A stretch of 64,000 nucleotides of DNA. Source: Lepidodermella squamata. Its lineage: Eukaryota > Gastrotricha. The stretch spans positions 1 through 64,000 of the forward strand of contig JBLDXI010000028.1 in NCBI GenBank assembly GCA_047495785.1, in the 5' to 3' direction. Under the pieces are notes generated by a model. That model was not told the origin of the DNA and ran no database searches. It worked only from the letters and a program-made list of their open reading frames with translations. The position numbers and the translations under genes are program-made. Below, one piece after another: positions 12,401 to 22,363 of this stretch; position 1 is the first letter of the stretch, and every line of letters starts with the position of its first letter.

Positions 12401-13694
12401 TGAAATTTACGAAACGAAGCGGCAAACACCGAGCCAAGCTGGACCATATTGCGGGCGCGTTATTCAACGTCATTATGGAGCAAGCAGGATTGAAACGTCA
12501 GGAAACCTGCAGCAGCAATTACTGTCCCTTGCCAACAGCCTCCTCGAGACAACTGCTGAAAGTTGATCCACCAGCAGATTTGAAATTGTAAATAACTTCC
12601 AAGCTTCAACCACTTGTAAGCTAACTATTTGTATCTATCAAAATAGAAAATTCAGAGAAAATCAACAAAATCCTGACAAAAAATCGAACAATAATGCCCT
12701 GCTAACCGATTCACTGGCTGCAATAACCCAGCGTTGTACGCGACCGTTCCCCGGTAAAAGCTACACAGATGTCGCCGATTCTGGTTGCCCTCGGGGCCTT
12801 TGCTATGTTATGGCCGCACAAGCCGGAAAAATAATGTGAGTTAATTAGCAACATAAAAAACATGATCAACAATCAAGTTGAACAGGCAAGTTTATTGTAA
12901 TGGACAAAGAACCGTGGCACCATCAAAGGCCTTGCCGTTCATCTACGTGGATGTCCAAGAATGCGATCCTATTTTTGTTGCTTCTGAAATCTTCATGTTC
13001 CCCGAAAACCTGCAATATGACGATAAAATGTGAGGATTTCCTATAAATAACCTGAATTCCGATAACCTGTTTACATGGTGTAATAGATATCAACGTCACT
13101 CCGCGATACTGCTTAACGGCAGCCATTACGTGACAATCACCGCTTTCGCCTTGACTGAAACATCTGTGGGCCTCATCGATGATACGGCTGCGCAAAAATG
13201 TAAGATAGCAAATTAATTATGGTAAACAAAAATTAATAACTTACATTCATTCAGCTTTGATTTCGTGGCAACAAAGCTCTATCGGAAGATTGCAGAATGA
13301 ACGGTATCAAATCGCCGGCGTAATCTACTGTTGCCCGCGATCCATCAGTGTAGCAGCATCAACGATTACTGTAGCTGAAAATCACCCAGCTGCTGAAAAT
13401 ATGTCTCCCTTTGTCACTGAATGTTCATCGCCAAAAGAATCGCCCATTTTGAGAAAAAAGCGCCCAACTTGTAAAATAAATGTCAATTCAATTTTGATTT
13501 CGCCGCCATCGCCAAATATAACTGATTCAGATGAAGATGGATGCGTTGTATGCTTGAAAGTGACAGATTGCATGAATGGTTGGTGGGTGGAGTGTTCCAC
13601 ATGCCACTTGTGGACTCATGGAAATTGCTCAGGGTTAAGAAAAAAACCTACTAAAAAAGAAGAATATTTGTGTCACTTGTGTTCGGCAAAGTGA
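9490..13694 (+). CDS. MULE/NOF-like transposase with Cys-protease and PHD modules (right arm)
   Basis: Proposed exons: 9490 to about 10580 (frame 1, no ATG seen), about 10580-12018 (frame 0), then 12095-12587, 12656-12835, 12886-13029, 13087-13199 and 13255-13694. All joins from 12018 onward keep phase with GT-AG introns of 50-76 nt. The passage near 10542-10620 needs a frame change that I could not explain by splicing. Transposase signature: Asp in MMIDSTSSVV (10626), Asp in VVSDFCWALLH (10866), then the CNNHCIK C-x2-H motif typical of MULE cores; the third acidic residue is not assigned. Next comes GNLCALDAI (Cys near 12235) and, two exons on, NGSHYVTI (His near 13124) with LIDD, resembling a papain/ubiquitin-hydrolase-like triad. 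The C-terminus is a C4HC3 PHD finger (CVVC, ECSTC, THGNC, LCHLC; 13542-13682). Likely function: cut-and-paste transposition. Confidence 0.6.
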
Positions 13695-13927
13695 GCCGAT
13701 GAATAGATTGTTCCGTTTAATTGATTGATATAAAATCAGCTAGGGAGATTTTATACCACTGTTGCTCATATCCTAATGCTTTTCGTCCGATGTATCTCGG
13801 CAGTTTCTGACATATACGTGTGCTCGCTGTGGACCACTCGTATATGGTCCCAGCCATTTAGCTAGGATATGCCATATACCCAGAACTTGAACTTGGAAAA
13901 TTAATTCCAAGTTTTTTTTGTTTTTTT

Positions 13928-13998
13928 GACGTGAGCGGGCGTTGAACCCGATGCTCGCTGTCTTTTAGCACAAGGCTAAACAACTAGACAACGACGAC
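13928..13998 (-). pseudogene. tRNA-like sequence 3, right arm
   Basis: Mirror copy of 1951-2021, identical by eye. Confidence 0.45.
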
Positions 13999-14066
13999 AC
14001 GCACAAATGTTTATCCTAAAAGGGGCTTATAAGCTTAAAACCGTTTTCAAAGCGAAAATAAAAAAG

Positions 14067-14138
14067 AGCTCGCACGAGGCATCGAACCAATGATTCCCTG
14101 TAACCTAAGCAGCAATCCAACCACTAGACTACAAGGGC
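14067..14138 (-). pseudogene. tRNA-like sequence 2, right arm
   Basis: Mirror copy of the tRNA-Glu-like 1811-1882. The arm difference at 14053 lies just outside, downstream of its T-run. Confidence 0.45.
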
Positions 14139-14207
14139 TGGATAAATCAAGATGCTCAATTTTGGTATTTTAGTTGATTCAGAGAAGCAATTGATAATGG
14201 TTTTTTG

Positions 14208-14279
14208 GTCACCAGTGGCTAATGAAAGGTTGTTGATGCTTTTAACATTAGCTTCACACGTTCGATTCCTGGTGGTGCA
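14208..14279 (+). pseudogene. tRNA-like sequence 1, right arm
   Basis: Mirror copy of 1670-1741. Confidence 0.4.
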
Positions 14280-14442
14280 CGGTTTTTTATCATTTTTTTC
14301 TTCTCAATTTTTTCATTGTTCGGTTGAATTCATTAGAGAAATGGACAAAAATTATAGGTAAAAAGACCAATTACCTACGCGAAAACCATCAGGACATGAG
14401 CAACAACGTGGAATAAATACACAAACCGCCTGTCCACACGTG

Positions 14443-14629
14443 TTATGCGAGTTGACGAGCAAAAAACTCGGAAGCCAGCTGCCACATAAACTTGACTCTC
14501 TCGTCTTCGCCTCGCGAGTCTCGTTTCAGTGTTGCTAAGCCCTCGACTCACTCGGCTACGCCTCGTGAGTCTCGTGCTTTGCAACACATGTGGCAGCTGC
14601 GCTGCCTCGTATATGCTCGTAAACTCGCA
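14443..14629. repeat. Imperfect internal palindrome, right arm
   Basis: Mirror of the structure at 1320-1506, including the two GAGACTC-type tandem units read on the minus strand. Confidence 0.5.
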
Positions 14630-15679
14630 TATCCACTTTGACCACGCGGTTTGTCTATCATTATATATGTAGTGACTTTAATCTTCGCTACACGCGTTAC
14701 ATTATTTCTGTCAATTCTGTTCAATAAAATACGCTCAGACTTTTTGAATGTTTAACGTCTTCAACAATTTGTTGTTTTAAAGTTTATAAATGGGGTTTTA
14801 GCCAAAAACTATCGACTTATCATGTACGGTTAATTTTCCTGGAAGATTCAAGTAAAAAAATACGATTGAGAGAAATATTCACCATTCCCGAAGACGTTCT
14901 GAGAAGAACTTAACTAGTCCCTATATTTCAGAAACGGTGTTTTGATAGCTCTAAATGTATGTATGATTTGCTGAGGTAAGGTGCTGAGTTGCCGCTCTCG
15001 CGCAAATGAATTCGTCGTCATATTCTGGTTTCGATAGCATTGATAGCCGTCAGAGCTGCCAATTGATAGGATGAGTATTTTTTGACTACTCTTTTGATGA
15101 GGACAGCCAACATTTCCCTGCATAGCAGGAGAGGCCGCGAGTTCCATCACTACCCTCGCTGTTTGCGGCAGCTTTCCTCAGACGAGTAACATCGTTGTCG
15201 CCGTCGATTCCGATCGGCAGTACGGGTTTACTGTAGATTTGGGATCTGCTGTGGGCATGATCATTGTTACAGCCATCAGTCAGTTCCTTCATTTTCTTCA
15301 ATTCTTTTGTCAGGGCGCTCTACCGATATGTTTCTACAGTCATGGCTGTACAGAGTCGTTAATAGCGAAATTGTACGGCGAAATGCCTGGGCTTTCTTAA
15401 AGTACCGCCACCTCATATTCATAACAGTCGTCGTTTCTGGATAACGACCATCCACCAACTTTCTTAGCTGCTATCGATGATGGGCACTAAGGCGATCTGC
15501 GATCTTGGAGGCCCACGTGCTGCAGTTATACTGAATAAAGAAGTATAGACAGGACGTGAACCCTAAAAAGCCTGGTTTTTTTCTACGGTTATCACCGAGC
15601 AGACAACAAAAGTTTCTTTTCGTTTCTCAAATCAGTAACACTAATGAAGAGACTAGTAGAGCTAGCCCTAGTAGAGCTC

Positions 15680-15899
15680 GTATTTCGTGATCCGAGAGCT
15701 AGAGGATCTGCTCTCAGATGTAATCCTAATTTTAGATAGAAAATGATAATTCAAAAGCTTAGTGTCAAAGAGTAACAAACCTAGAGGTATCTACTCTAGG
15801 AGTAAACGCCTTCTACTCTGAGAGTAGCCTACTCCGAAAGTAACCTACAACCTACTCCCGGAGTAGAAGGCGAGTGGAAGCTCTCGGATCACGAAATAC
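15680..15899. repeat. Subterminal palindrome cluster, right arm
   Basis: Mirror copy of the cluster at 50-269, with the same 21-bp bounding inverted pair and GAGTAG palindromes. Confidence 0.6.
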
Positions 15900-15949
15900 C
15901 ATTCAGCCTAGTAACCGACGTCATTTCTCGACTTTGCTACTGCTCAGCG

Positions 15950-15964
15950 CTCAGCGCGCCGCAA
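15950..15964. repeat. 15-bp direct repeat, right copy
   Basis: Second copy of CTCAGCGCGCCGCAA, preceded by the partial repeat CTCAGCG at 15943-15949. This short tandem may mark an imprecise insertion or excision footprint. Confidence 0.5.
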
Positions 15965-16480
15965 TGTCGGCTTCACACACGTGACCCAACTCCGGGGCAA
16001 ATGCGATTTCTGTTGCTACTCAATTTATTAATCATTAATTTATATTTATTTTACTTTAATAATTAGAGCACCATTATCTTTAAATATTTTTGTCAAAACC
16101 AGATAACAACAGAATTTCTGAGACTTTGTCAAAAGCTGACTCTCGCAGCTACTTTTTTCCGAGCTTTGCAGTGTCAAAACTGTGGGTCATACGGAGACGG
16201 GGGTACACTCGTTTTACTCGTTGGATCATGCTATTGATGATTTCAACAATGCTACAATCGTAATTCCATTCTGCTGGAAGTTTTCTGTCAACTGATCCGA
16301 CGTGAAAGAAGAAAGAAGTAGTCATTTGAAACATCTTCGATCGTAGATGGCAATTCTGTCAAGTAAATGAGCTCGCATCCCTGAAATCAGGAAAAATACG
16401 CTGGATGTTGTGGGTATTGAGTATCTCCTATGGTCGGTTTATAAGTTCAGATTTATTCATAGATATACAGTTAATTGAAA
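15965..16480. other. Flank between palindrome and ATPase gene
   Basis: AT-rich, with no repeat shared with the element. It should hold the 5' leader and promoter of the downstream ATPase gene. The 61-codon minus-strand frame at 16149-16334 has no recognisable features. Confidence 0.5.
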
Positions 16481-18228
16481 ATGATTCTACGATACTTACG
16501 CCTACTGACGCGATCACTGGCGACCAAACGATTTCGTGTCGACCGTCGTCTTGCTCTTCTACCGCCAAAGCTTAATACGAGTCACAATTCATTCATCATT
16601 TTCCGGCGTTCCTTCTCAGCCGTGCCATCCAAGAATGCCTGGCTTGACTTTGCTAAACGAGCCACAATGGGCAAACTTGTCGGTACTGCTGTCGTGTTTG
16701 TTTTTGGTAGTATCCCACTTAACTACGCCTATTTTAGATATAAGGATGCGGCAGCGTTGAAACATCGTTTAGAACAAGGCTCTGGCGCATTTTTAGTCGG
16801 GAAAAAGACAGTTTTGATTGATCGTCCAGAGTTGGAGAAGGATTTGAAAGAAATGATAACGCCATCAACACCGGGCGAAGCTGAAAATTATTTCCTCATT
16901 ACTGGAGAGCATGGCACAGGCAAGACGACTGCGGTTATGAAAACGTGTCGAACTGTTGGCAGCGGCGTGATTTATGTGGATGTCCCGATAAATGGTGATA
17001 AATTTGCTGGTGCTTTCGCCGAGGCTACCGCCTACAAAACTCGTGCTAGCGGATTGTTTCGATTCTTAAACAAACAATTTTTCGGAGACGAGCCGACTAC
17101 TACTGTAAAGCCATGTAAGGTGAAAATAGAGTTTCACGCTCTCATTTATATTAGACGTGCCGAATAGAAAGGTCCCTTGTTTACAGCCTAATAAGAATCT
17201 GAGGGGAATTGTGATAGTACATTTATTAGTGCGTAGTCACCCCAATTGTGTGACGCAACAAAAGCGACAAGGGCCTTTTCTGTGAGGCACATCTCATATG
17301 TGCTTTACGCTCTATATGTGCTATATTTGTTCTTCTATAGGGAATGAAGGAAACTGGGACGCTATTTACAGTGCGTTCCAACAAACAGCGAATTGGTACA
17401 TGGCGAAATATGATAAAGTACCTGTTCTTATCATCGACAACGTGAATAGGCTGGCAAAAGAGAATCCAAAAATGTTAGCATCGCTTCAAGAAGGCGCAAA
17501 AGACGCCATTGACCGCGGTCTATTCGTTACTGTATTTGTATCATCCGATGGCGTGGCGCCTCAGCAAATTACGAGTTCGTTTATTTCCTGTCAATTCGTT
17601 TCAGTCATTCAGCTAACTGTTTTATTTATTCAATAGGCAGAAGTGCCTTTTCACGTGGGAGGTTGTATCGCGTAGGCGATGCGAATCAAGAGCAAGTGTT
17701 CGAGTACCTTCAGAAACGTGGCGTGGTGAACACTGATGGTACGCTCTACTCGCGCGTATTTGCTCTTGTCGGTGGACGTTTGAAAGAGTTGAGCCGTGTT
17801 TCTGCTGCCCTGACAAAGGGAAAATCTTTTCAAGGTACTCACTTGTATTTTGCTCTTCTATATATGTAAACACTATTACGCGTTTTATAGACGTGAAGAA
17901 GGCGCTCTTTGCACAGGTTCAGAAACAACTCGCGGAGTGCCGGACTACGAATGAAAGTGCGACTCTCCTGCAAGCCGTTGTTAACTGTACGAAAACGCAG
18001 CCGGTGTGCGATGTCAGCGACGTTCAGCTATATTTGAGCAAGGGTGGTTCAGCTTTTCGTTTTTTTTTCGGTTCAACTGTCGATGATGAGAAGATTCAAA
18101 ATGTCGTGGATAAAATGGCTTCGGCAAACCTGCTTTCAAAGTTCACAAAATCGAGCTGGACGTTTCACTCAAATGTTGAGAGGTCATACTTTGAGGAACA
18201 CCCACAGGTTACGGTCATGTCACGATGA
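16481..18228 (+). CDS. Mitochondrial-type membrane-anchored P-loop ATPase
   Basis: Exons 16481-17114, 17341-17574, 17637-17834 and 17891-18228 give 467 aa; every junction keeps phase with GT-AG introns. The start is the first ATG of the frame (16481). Residues 1-50 are Arg/Leu/Ser-rich without acidic residues, like a mitochondrial presequence. Residues about 63-85 form a hydrophobic segment. Walker A is GEHGTGKTT (about 142-150), Walker B VPVLIIDNV (Asp about 244), and RSAFSRGRLYRVGD looks like an arginine/sensor region. The C-terminus (about 356-467) is helical. It resembles the ATPase_2/STAND-like group of AAA+ ATPases that is common in archaea and expanded in some fungi; the exact family is uncertain. 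Likely an inner-membrane ATPase of unknown substrate. Confidence 0.75.
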
Positions 18229-18278
18229 GCATGGCGTGATGATCTTTTTGTTTCTCCTGACGCCAGTCCATAATATTT

Positions 18279-18284
18279 AATAAA
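18279..18284 (+). promoter_or_regulatory. Polyadenylation signal of the ATPase gene
   Basis: AATAAA about 50 bases after the TGA stop at 18226-18228. Confidence 0.6.
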
Positions 18285-18769
18285 CAAAATGCTTAGCGAT
18301 GATTTAACGTGTTATTTATTGTCAATTATTATGTGCGTAAATATGTGGTAACGAACTTGAATTATTCTGTGTATTATATAACACATGGGCCTCGGTGAAT
18401 TATTCGAGACATGGCAGATGATGCACGAGGCGGAGGCCGAGGCGTTATTGGCCATTTCGAGAATAATGACCAAGCACCATGGGTTATTTGATAGAGACCA
18501 CCGATGCCGCCAGACAGGGCTGACAGGTGCGCAATAGAATTCAACATTTTGAATTATATTAGGGCGTAATAAATTCTGTTTGTTCGCAGAAAAGTTGGCG
18601 AATTTTTGAAATTTTGGAAATTTTTGTACAGGAACCCTTTTCAATCGATAGAGAATCTTCTGAATTTCTTGTTGGTACCGATGCCGCCAAGTTATTGGAA
18701 AGTATTCCTTTGATATCAGTGCGAGCGGTCCAGAATTTGTTTAAAATTTAGACTCTGCTGATGCGCGCG

Positions 18770-19130
18770 CGATGACGGCAATAGATGAGGAGCGCGCATT
18801 TTCGTTAACTGCCCTTTCGTCTGTTTATTGCGTACAATTCAATGATGGGTCCTCGCATTTGAAGTCGGTTCTTAGTAATTAACGGGGAGTGAATTCTAAA
18901 GCATTTGTCATGATAATCCACTCAGATAACACATCATCGGTGGTTTATAATAATAATAATAATAAGCAAGCTGTGTATTTTATTCTTTAAATTTTATAAA
19001 CCACCGATGACGTGTTATCTGAGTGCATTATCCATACAACTTTTCTTATAATGCACTCCTGTCAAATTGCGAGGACCTTACTTTAAATTATATGCAATAA
19101 AAGAAAAAGACGGTTAGACCGGATGCGCGC
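18770..19130. repeat. Foldback element with (TAA)n loop
   Basis: The inner arms, 18912-18950 and 18995-19033, are nearly perfect inverted copies (core ACTCAGATAACAC) around a TAA microsatellite loop. Weaker inverted similarity continues outwards: a CTGTTTATTGCG block near 18825 matches the inverse of the ATGCAATAAAAG block near 19091, out to GCGCGC runs at both ends. It looks like a non-autonomous hairpin MITE. Confidence 0.65.
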
Positions 19131-19228
19131 GCTTTTATTACACCACAAAAACCTCAAGTAATCTTCTTCGTACTGTCTTCTCTCTACTCAAACACTGAAA
19201 ATGCTAGACACAAAATCATTCGTTGCTC

Positions 19229-19357
19229 TTAACGATGACGATAAGCGTTTGATAAGAAATCAATTTCCTCCATTTCAACGGCTTCAGCTAATTGTAAATC
19301 AGGAATAATTTTGATTTCAAATTTATCCTCGCCGGGTTTTTTCTTATCACCTTTTTT
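19229..19357 (-). pseudogene. 3' fragment of the non-LTR retrotransposon family, antisense
   Basis: Encodes KKKPGEDKFEIKIIPDLQLA, which matches the C-terminal tail of the element at 22364-23941 (KENKFEIKIIPDLQLI). Only the last 40 or so codons remain; upstream sequence is unrelated. Confidence 0.65.
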
Positions 19358-19507
19358 TCTTAGTACTCTTATCTTCGAAAATAGTGTCATGGATCTGCTT
19401 TTCCACCTGTGTTTGAGCTGTGAGCACACTAGCGGTCCGGCTGATAATATCCTCGGTGAACCCTCCAATGATGATGCGATTAATTCAAATAATGCTGTAA
19501 CTACATC

Positions 19508-20681
19508 TCGTCGGTACCGCGAATAAAAGGGCCAAGTGCGTTTTCCAAAATTTTCCAGGAAACGAAAAAAACTGGATTACGCTTCAATAAAGCAGTATTT
19601 TCGGTCACCTCTATAGACCTAGAGTTAGTTTTCGATGGGGATCCCGAATATCAACTCAGATTTCCCTGAAAACACCTGTAAAACCTGTTTGCTGCACTTG
19701 GCCCTTTTATTCGCGATATCAATGTCATTCGAAATTCAATTTCTTCAATTTCTTCGGCGTTTCTTCATGGATTTAATAGAAAATGATCAAGAAGCATGCC
19801 CATAATAAGACTAACATCATTAATTCATTCTTTTAAATTGGCATTGGTTTTAGAGCCTAATCAGCCGTTCGGTCACAGATTAAAATGGCTCAAAATCTAC
19901 CATTTTTCAAAACGAAAATGCAGATAATTTGCGAGCGAAACCAAATACCATATTGAGGAACCGAATTGAACTGAAACAGAACCGGAATTCAAAACTAATA
20001 ATCTCGGAAATAAATTCTCGTGAGCAACCATAGAATCCCAATAAAAATCTGAAAACGTAGGCAATTGATTTAAAATTAGTACCTGGGCTCCTCTTATGCA
20101 ATTCAATTTGGTTCGCTGAAAAGTGGGACCCCTTTTGATGAGACAAAGAAAGGCCCTGAAAAAATTCCTTAAGCTTCTTCTTGGTAATAAATTTTTCAAT
20201 ACCTATTTCCAAATTCAACTAAAAATGAATAATTTTCAAACGAAAATCTTCGCTAATTTCATCATTCGGACCTAACTACTACCTGGTTTGTTTTGAACTG
20301 GTCGGCTATAGACCCTACACCCCCATTACAACCCGAGCCTAAATGAAATTATTTTCAAAATTTAAAGGGCTTGAATTTCGATAAAAAATATTATTCACTT
20401 GGGGAAATTTCATTCGCGACGCACATGATTGTGTAACAGCTGGATGCAACAATCACTATGCATTTTTTGGATAAAAGGGCCAAGTGCACGTACTTGGCCT
20501 GTTTGATCGCGTTATAGTTTTGAAAATTCACTTGGCCTGTTTATGATTACCGGTGATCTATGGCGAATTTGAATAAACGGCAAAAGCCATTCGACGCGCC
20601 GGGTCTGATATAGTTGATAGAGCTGATAAAACGATTTTCGAAAAACATGTCACTTGGCCCTTTTATTCGCGGTACCGACGA
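19508..20681. mobile_element. 1.17 kb element with 31-bp perfect terminal inverted repeats
   Basis: Termini 19508-19538 and 20651-20681 are perfect inverted copies: TCGTCGGTACCGCG followed by AATAAAAGGGCCAAGTG. The motif CACTTGGCCCTTTTATTCGCG recurs inside near 19697-19717, and partial copies lie near 20472-20490, 20498-20508 and 20528-20540. No transposase is encoded, so it is probably non-autonomous. Target duplication is unclear because the repeat itself begins with the palindromic CGGTACCG. Confidence 0.7.
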
Positions 20682-20844
20682 TCTTGTAAATCTGTAGATT
20701 ATGTAACACTTAACAAATTACTGAATTTAGCTAGCACTTATCGCACAGCGTTAAAACTCCATGCTTACTTACCCCACCAACAATTAATTAGTATAAAATC
20801 TGAATCAATGTAATATCCTATCCTGTATGCAGAGAACACGTACA

Positions 20845-21249
20845 ATGTATATATGTCACATTTAAAGTCGACAATTGTGAAATGTTGACAATATATAACA
20901 TAAATAGCCATTTAATGTGTATAAAATGCCACCCCTGTAAATTGCCATGTTGACCTCAAGGTGAAATCCACTCCGAGGAATCCGAATCTGACATCGTCAA
21001 ATTCATAGCGATTACCCAAATTTCGTAAAATTCGATTTTCGAAAATTGATATCGATTTATTATCAGTTTTTGGCCAATTACTTCCCATGATCGGGAAAAT
21101 GAGTTCAGATTCGGATTCCTCGGAGTGGATTTCACCTTGAGGTCAACAAGGCAATTTACAGGGGTGGCATTTTATACACATTAAATGGCTATTTATGTTA
21201 TATATTGTCAACATTTCACAATTGTCGACTTTATATATGACATATACAT
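20845..21249. repeat. Foldback MITE with about 145-bp arms
   Basis: Arms 20845-20990 and 21106-21249 are inverted copies with only a few mismatches; they share GTGAAATGTTGACAATATAT and GACCTCAAGGTGAAATCC. The loop of about 115 bp is unique. There is no coding potential. Confidence 0.75.
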
Positions 21250-21321
21250 CGGATGCGCCATAAGCCCACCCGTGGCCGGTGCTTGACTCAACTTTTTTGA
21301 AATAAAATATTGCTTGCATTT

Positions 21322-21406
21322 TTCTTGGAGACTCATCCTTTTTGTCCTTCTTAATGTTAGATTTCTTTTTCCGGCGTATTTCCTTAGTGAGTCCTACTTT
21401 AATCAA
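21322..21406 (-). pseudogene. Second antisense 3' fragment of the retrotransposon family
   Basis: Encodes VGLTKEIRRKKKSNIKKDKK, similar to VGIGKEVRRKKRQPKNQKGKK in the element at 22364-23941. It is a short relic abutting the foldback MITE region. Confidence 0.5.
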
Positions 21407-22363
21407 GCTCCTACAGGGTGTTTCAGAACTCGCGCACTATGCCGGGGGAACCCCGTACTGTCGCCGTTCGTGTCGTGGAAATCTTTGTATGCCGCCAGTG
21501 TCCACCCACACGGTTCCACCGGCGCTACTGTAGCAGCTACGCTGCTGCTGTTGCTAATACGAATAACCTGCGGCAAATGCATGCGCAGTGTTTACAGTTA
21601 TATGCGCATATTTTACCGATAAATGTACAGGGTTCCTTTCGAACCGAACATCCTGACGTAGACGCGAAAAAAATCTGACGGTTAATTCGAGAAAATAATT
21701 TTTAAACACTATTAACAATTATTTTTAATTTTATTTTTAATTGCAAAATGTCCTTGAGTTTTAGCGCGCGTTACCACGTCGACGCGTTGGTTTTCAAATT
21801 TGAACCGTTAAAACGACTAAAATCAGGGTTTTCCAACGCAGTTCTTAAGATAGGCTGCATATGCGCAGCTCCATGCCTCGCTAGCGTTTCGGTATAACTC
21901 TCTGTTTGACGGTAACTCCATCTCGCCATTGTTCTCTAGTTGCGGTAAAAAGTTTACCGTAAACGGCACTACACTGCGTGCGGTAAAATTAATTTCTTTG
22001 CGGTAAGTTCAGCTCATATTATCTTGTAAGGAATAGTAGGAATTACAAGCATATTATGGAGGAATGGAAACGGAGTTGGAACTGCGCGCTCAGGTTATCT
22101 GATGGTGCGCGCGCGCAGCCGCTCGCGTACTTAACATGGGCATTGCAGTGCTCACTGGCAGCGACGGTCTGCTGCTTTGCGTTGCAGGCGTCACAATTGC
22201 GCTAGCCGCGTTGAATTCGACATGAGCTCTCGCCTCGCCTCACGAAAGCATTCAATCTTACTGCTTGAAGGTTGCCGGTTAGTTTTTTTCAATTAATGTT
22301 ATCATTTTCATACCAAACTTTTTTGCATTATATTCATTTGTTTAACCCGTATAAAACCGACCC
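21407..22363. other. Intergenic repeat-rich DNA without a gene
   Basis: Contains ACAGGGTGTTTC at 21413-21424, a motif like the ends of some insect DNA transposons, and a GCGCGCGCGC-rich patch near 22107-22118. No coding frame is convincing. Confidence 0.4.

Larger units (their letters stand above)
12..15937. mobile_element. Giant palindromic (foldback-type) MULE-like DNA transposon
   Basis: Two inverted arms (12-7302 and 8650-15937) flank a 1,347-bp spacer. Position x in the left arm pairs with 15949-x, or 15952-x beyond about 6,435. Each arm holds a full transposase/protease/PHD gene, so this is either one foldback element with coding arms or two complete elements joined head to head. Long inverted repeats with a MULE-class transposase are known from Drosophila FB/NOF elements, but there the gene lies between the arms. 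The left boundary sits at the window start, so left flanking DNA cannot be judged. A misassembled inverted duplication is the main alternative; arm-specific differences and a unique spacer argue against a trivial copy. Confidence 0.75.
8650..15937 (-). repeat. Right arm of the giant inverted repeat
   Basis: Mirror copy of 12-7302, length 7,288 against 7,291. In this orientation the transposase gene reads on the plus strand. The inner boundary is abrupt: beyond 8650 the sequence no longer matches the left arm's continuation at 7303. Confidence 0.92.
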
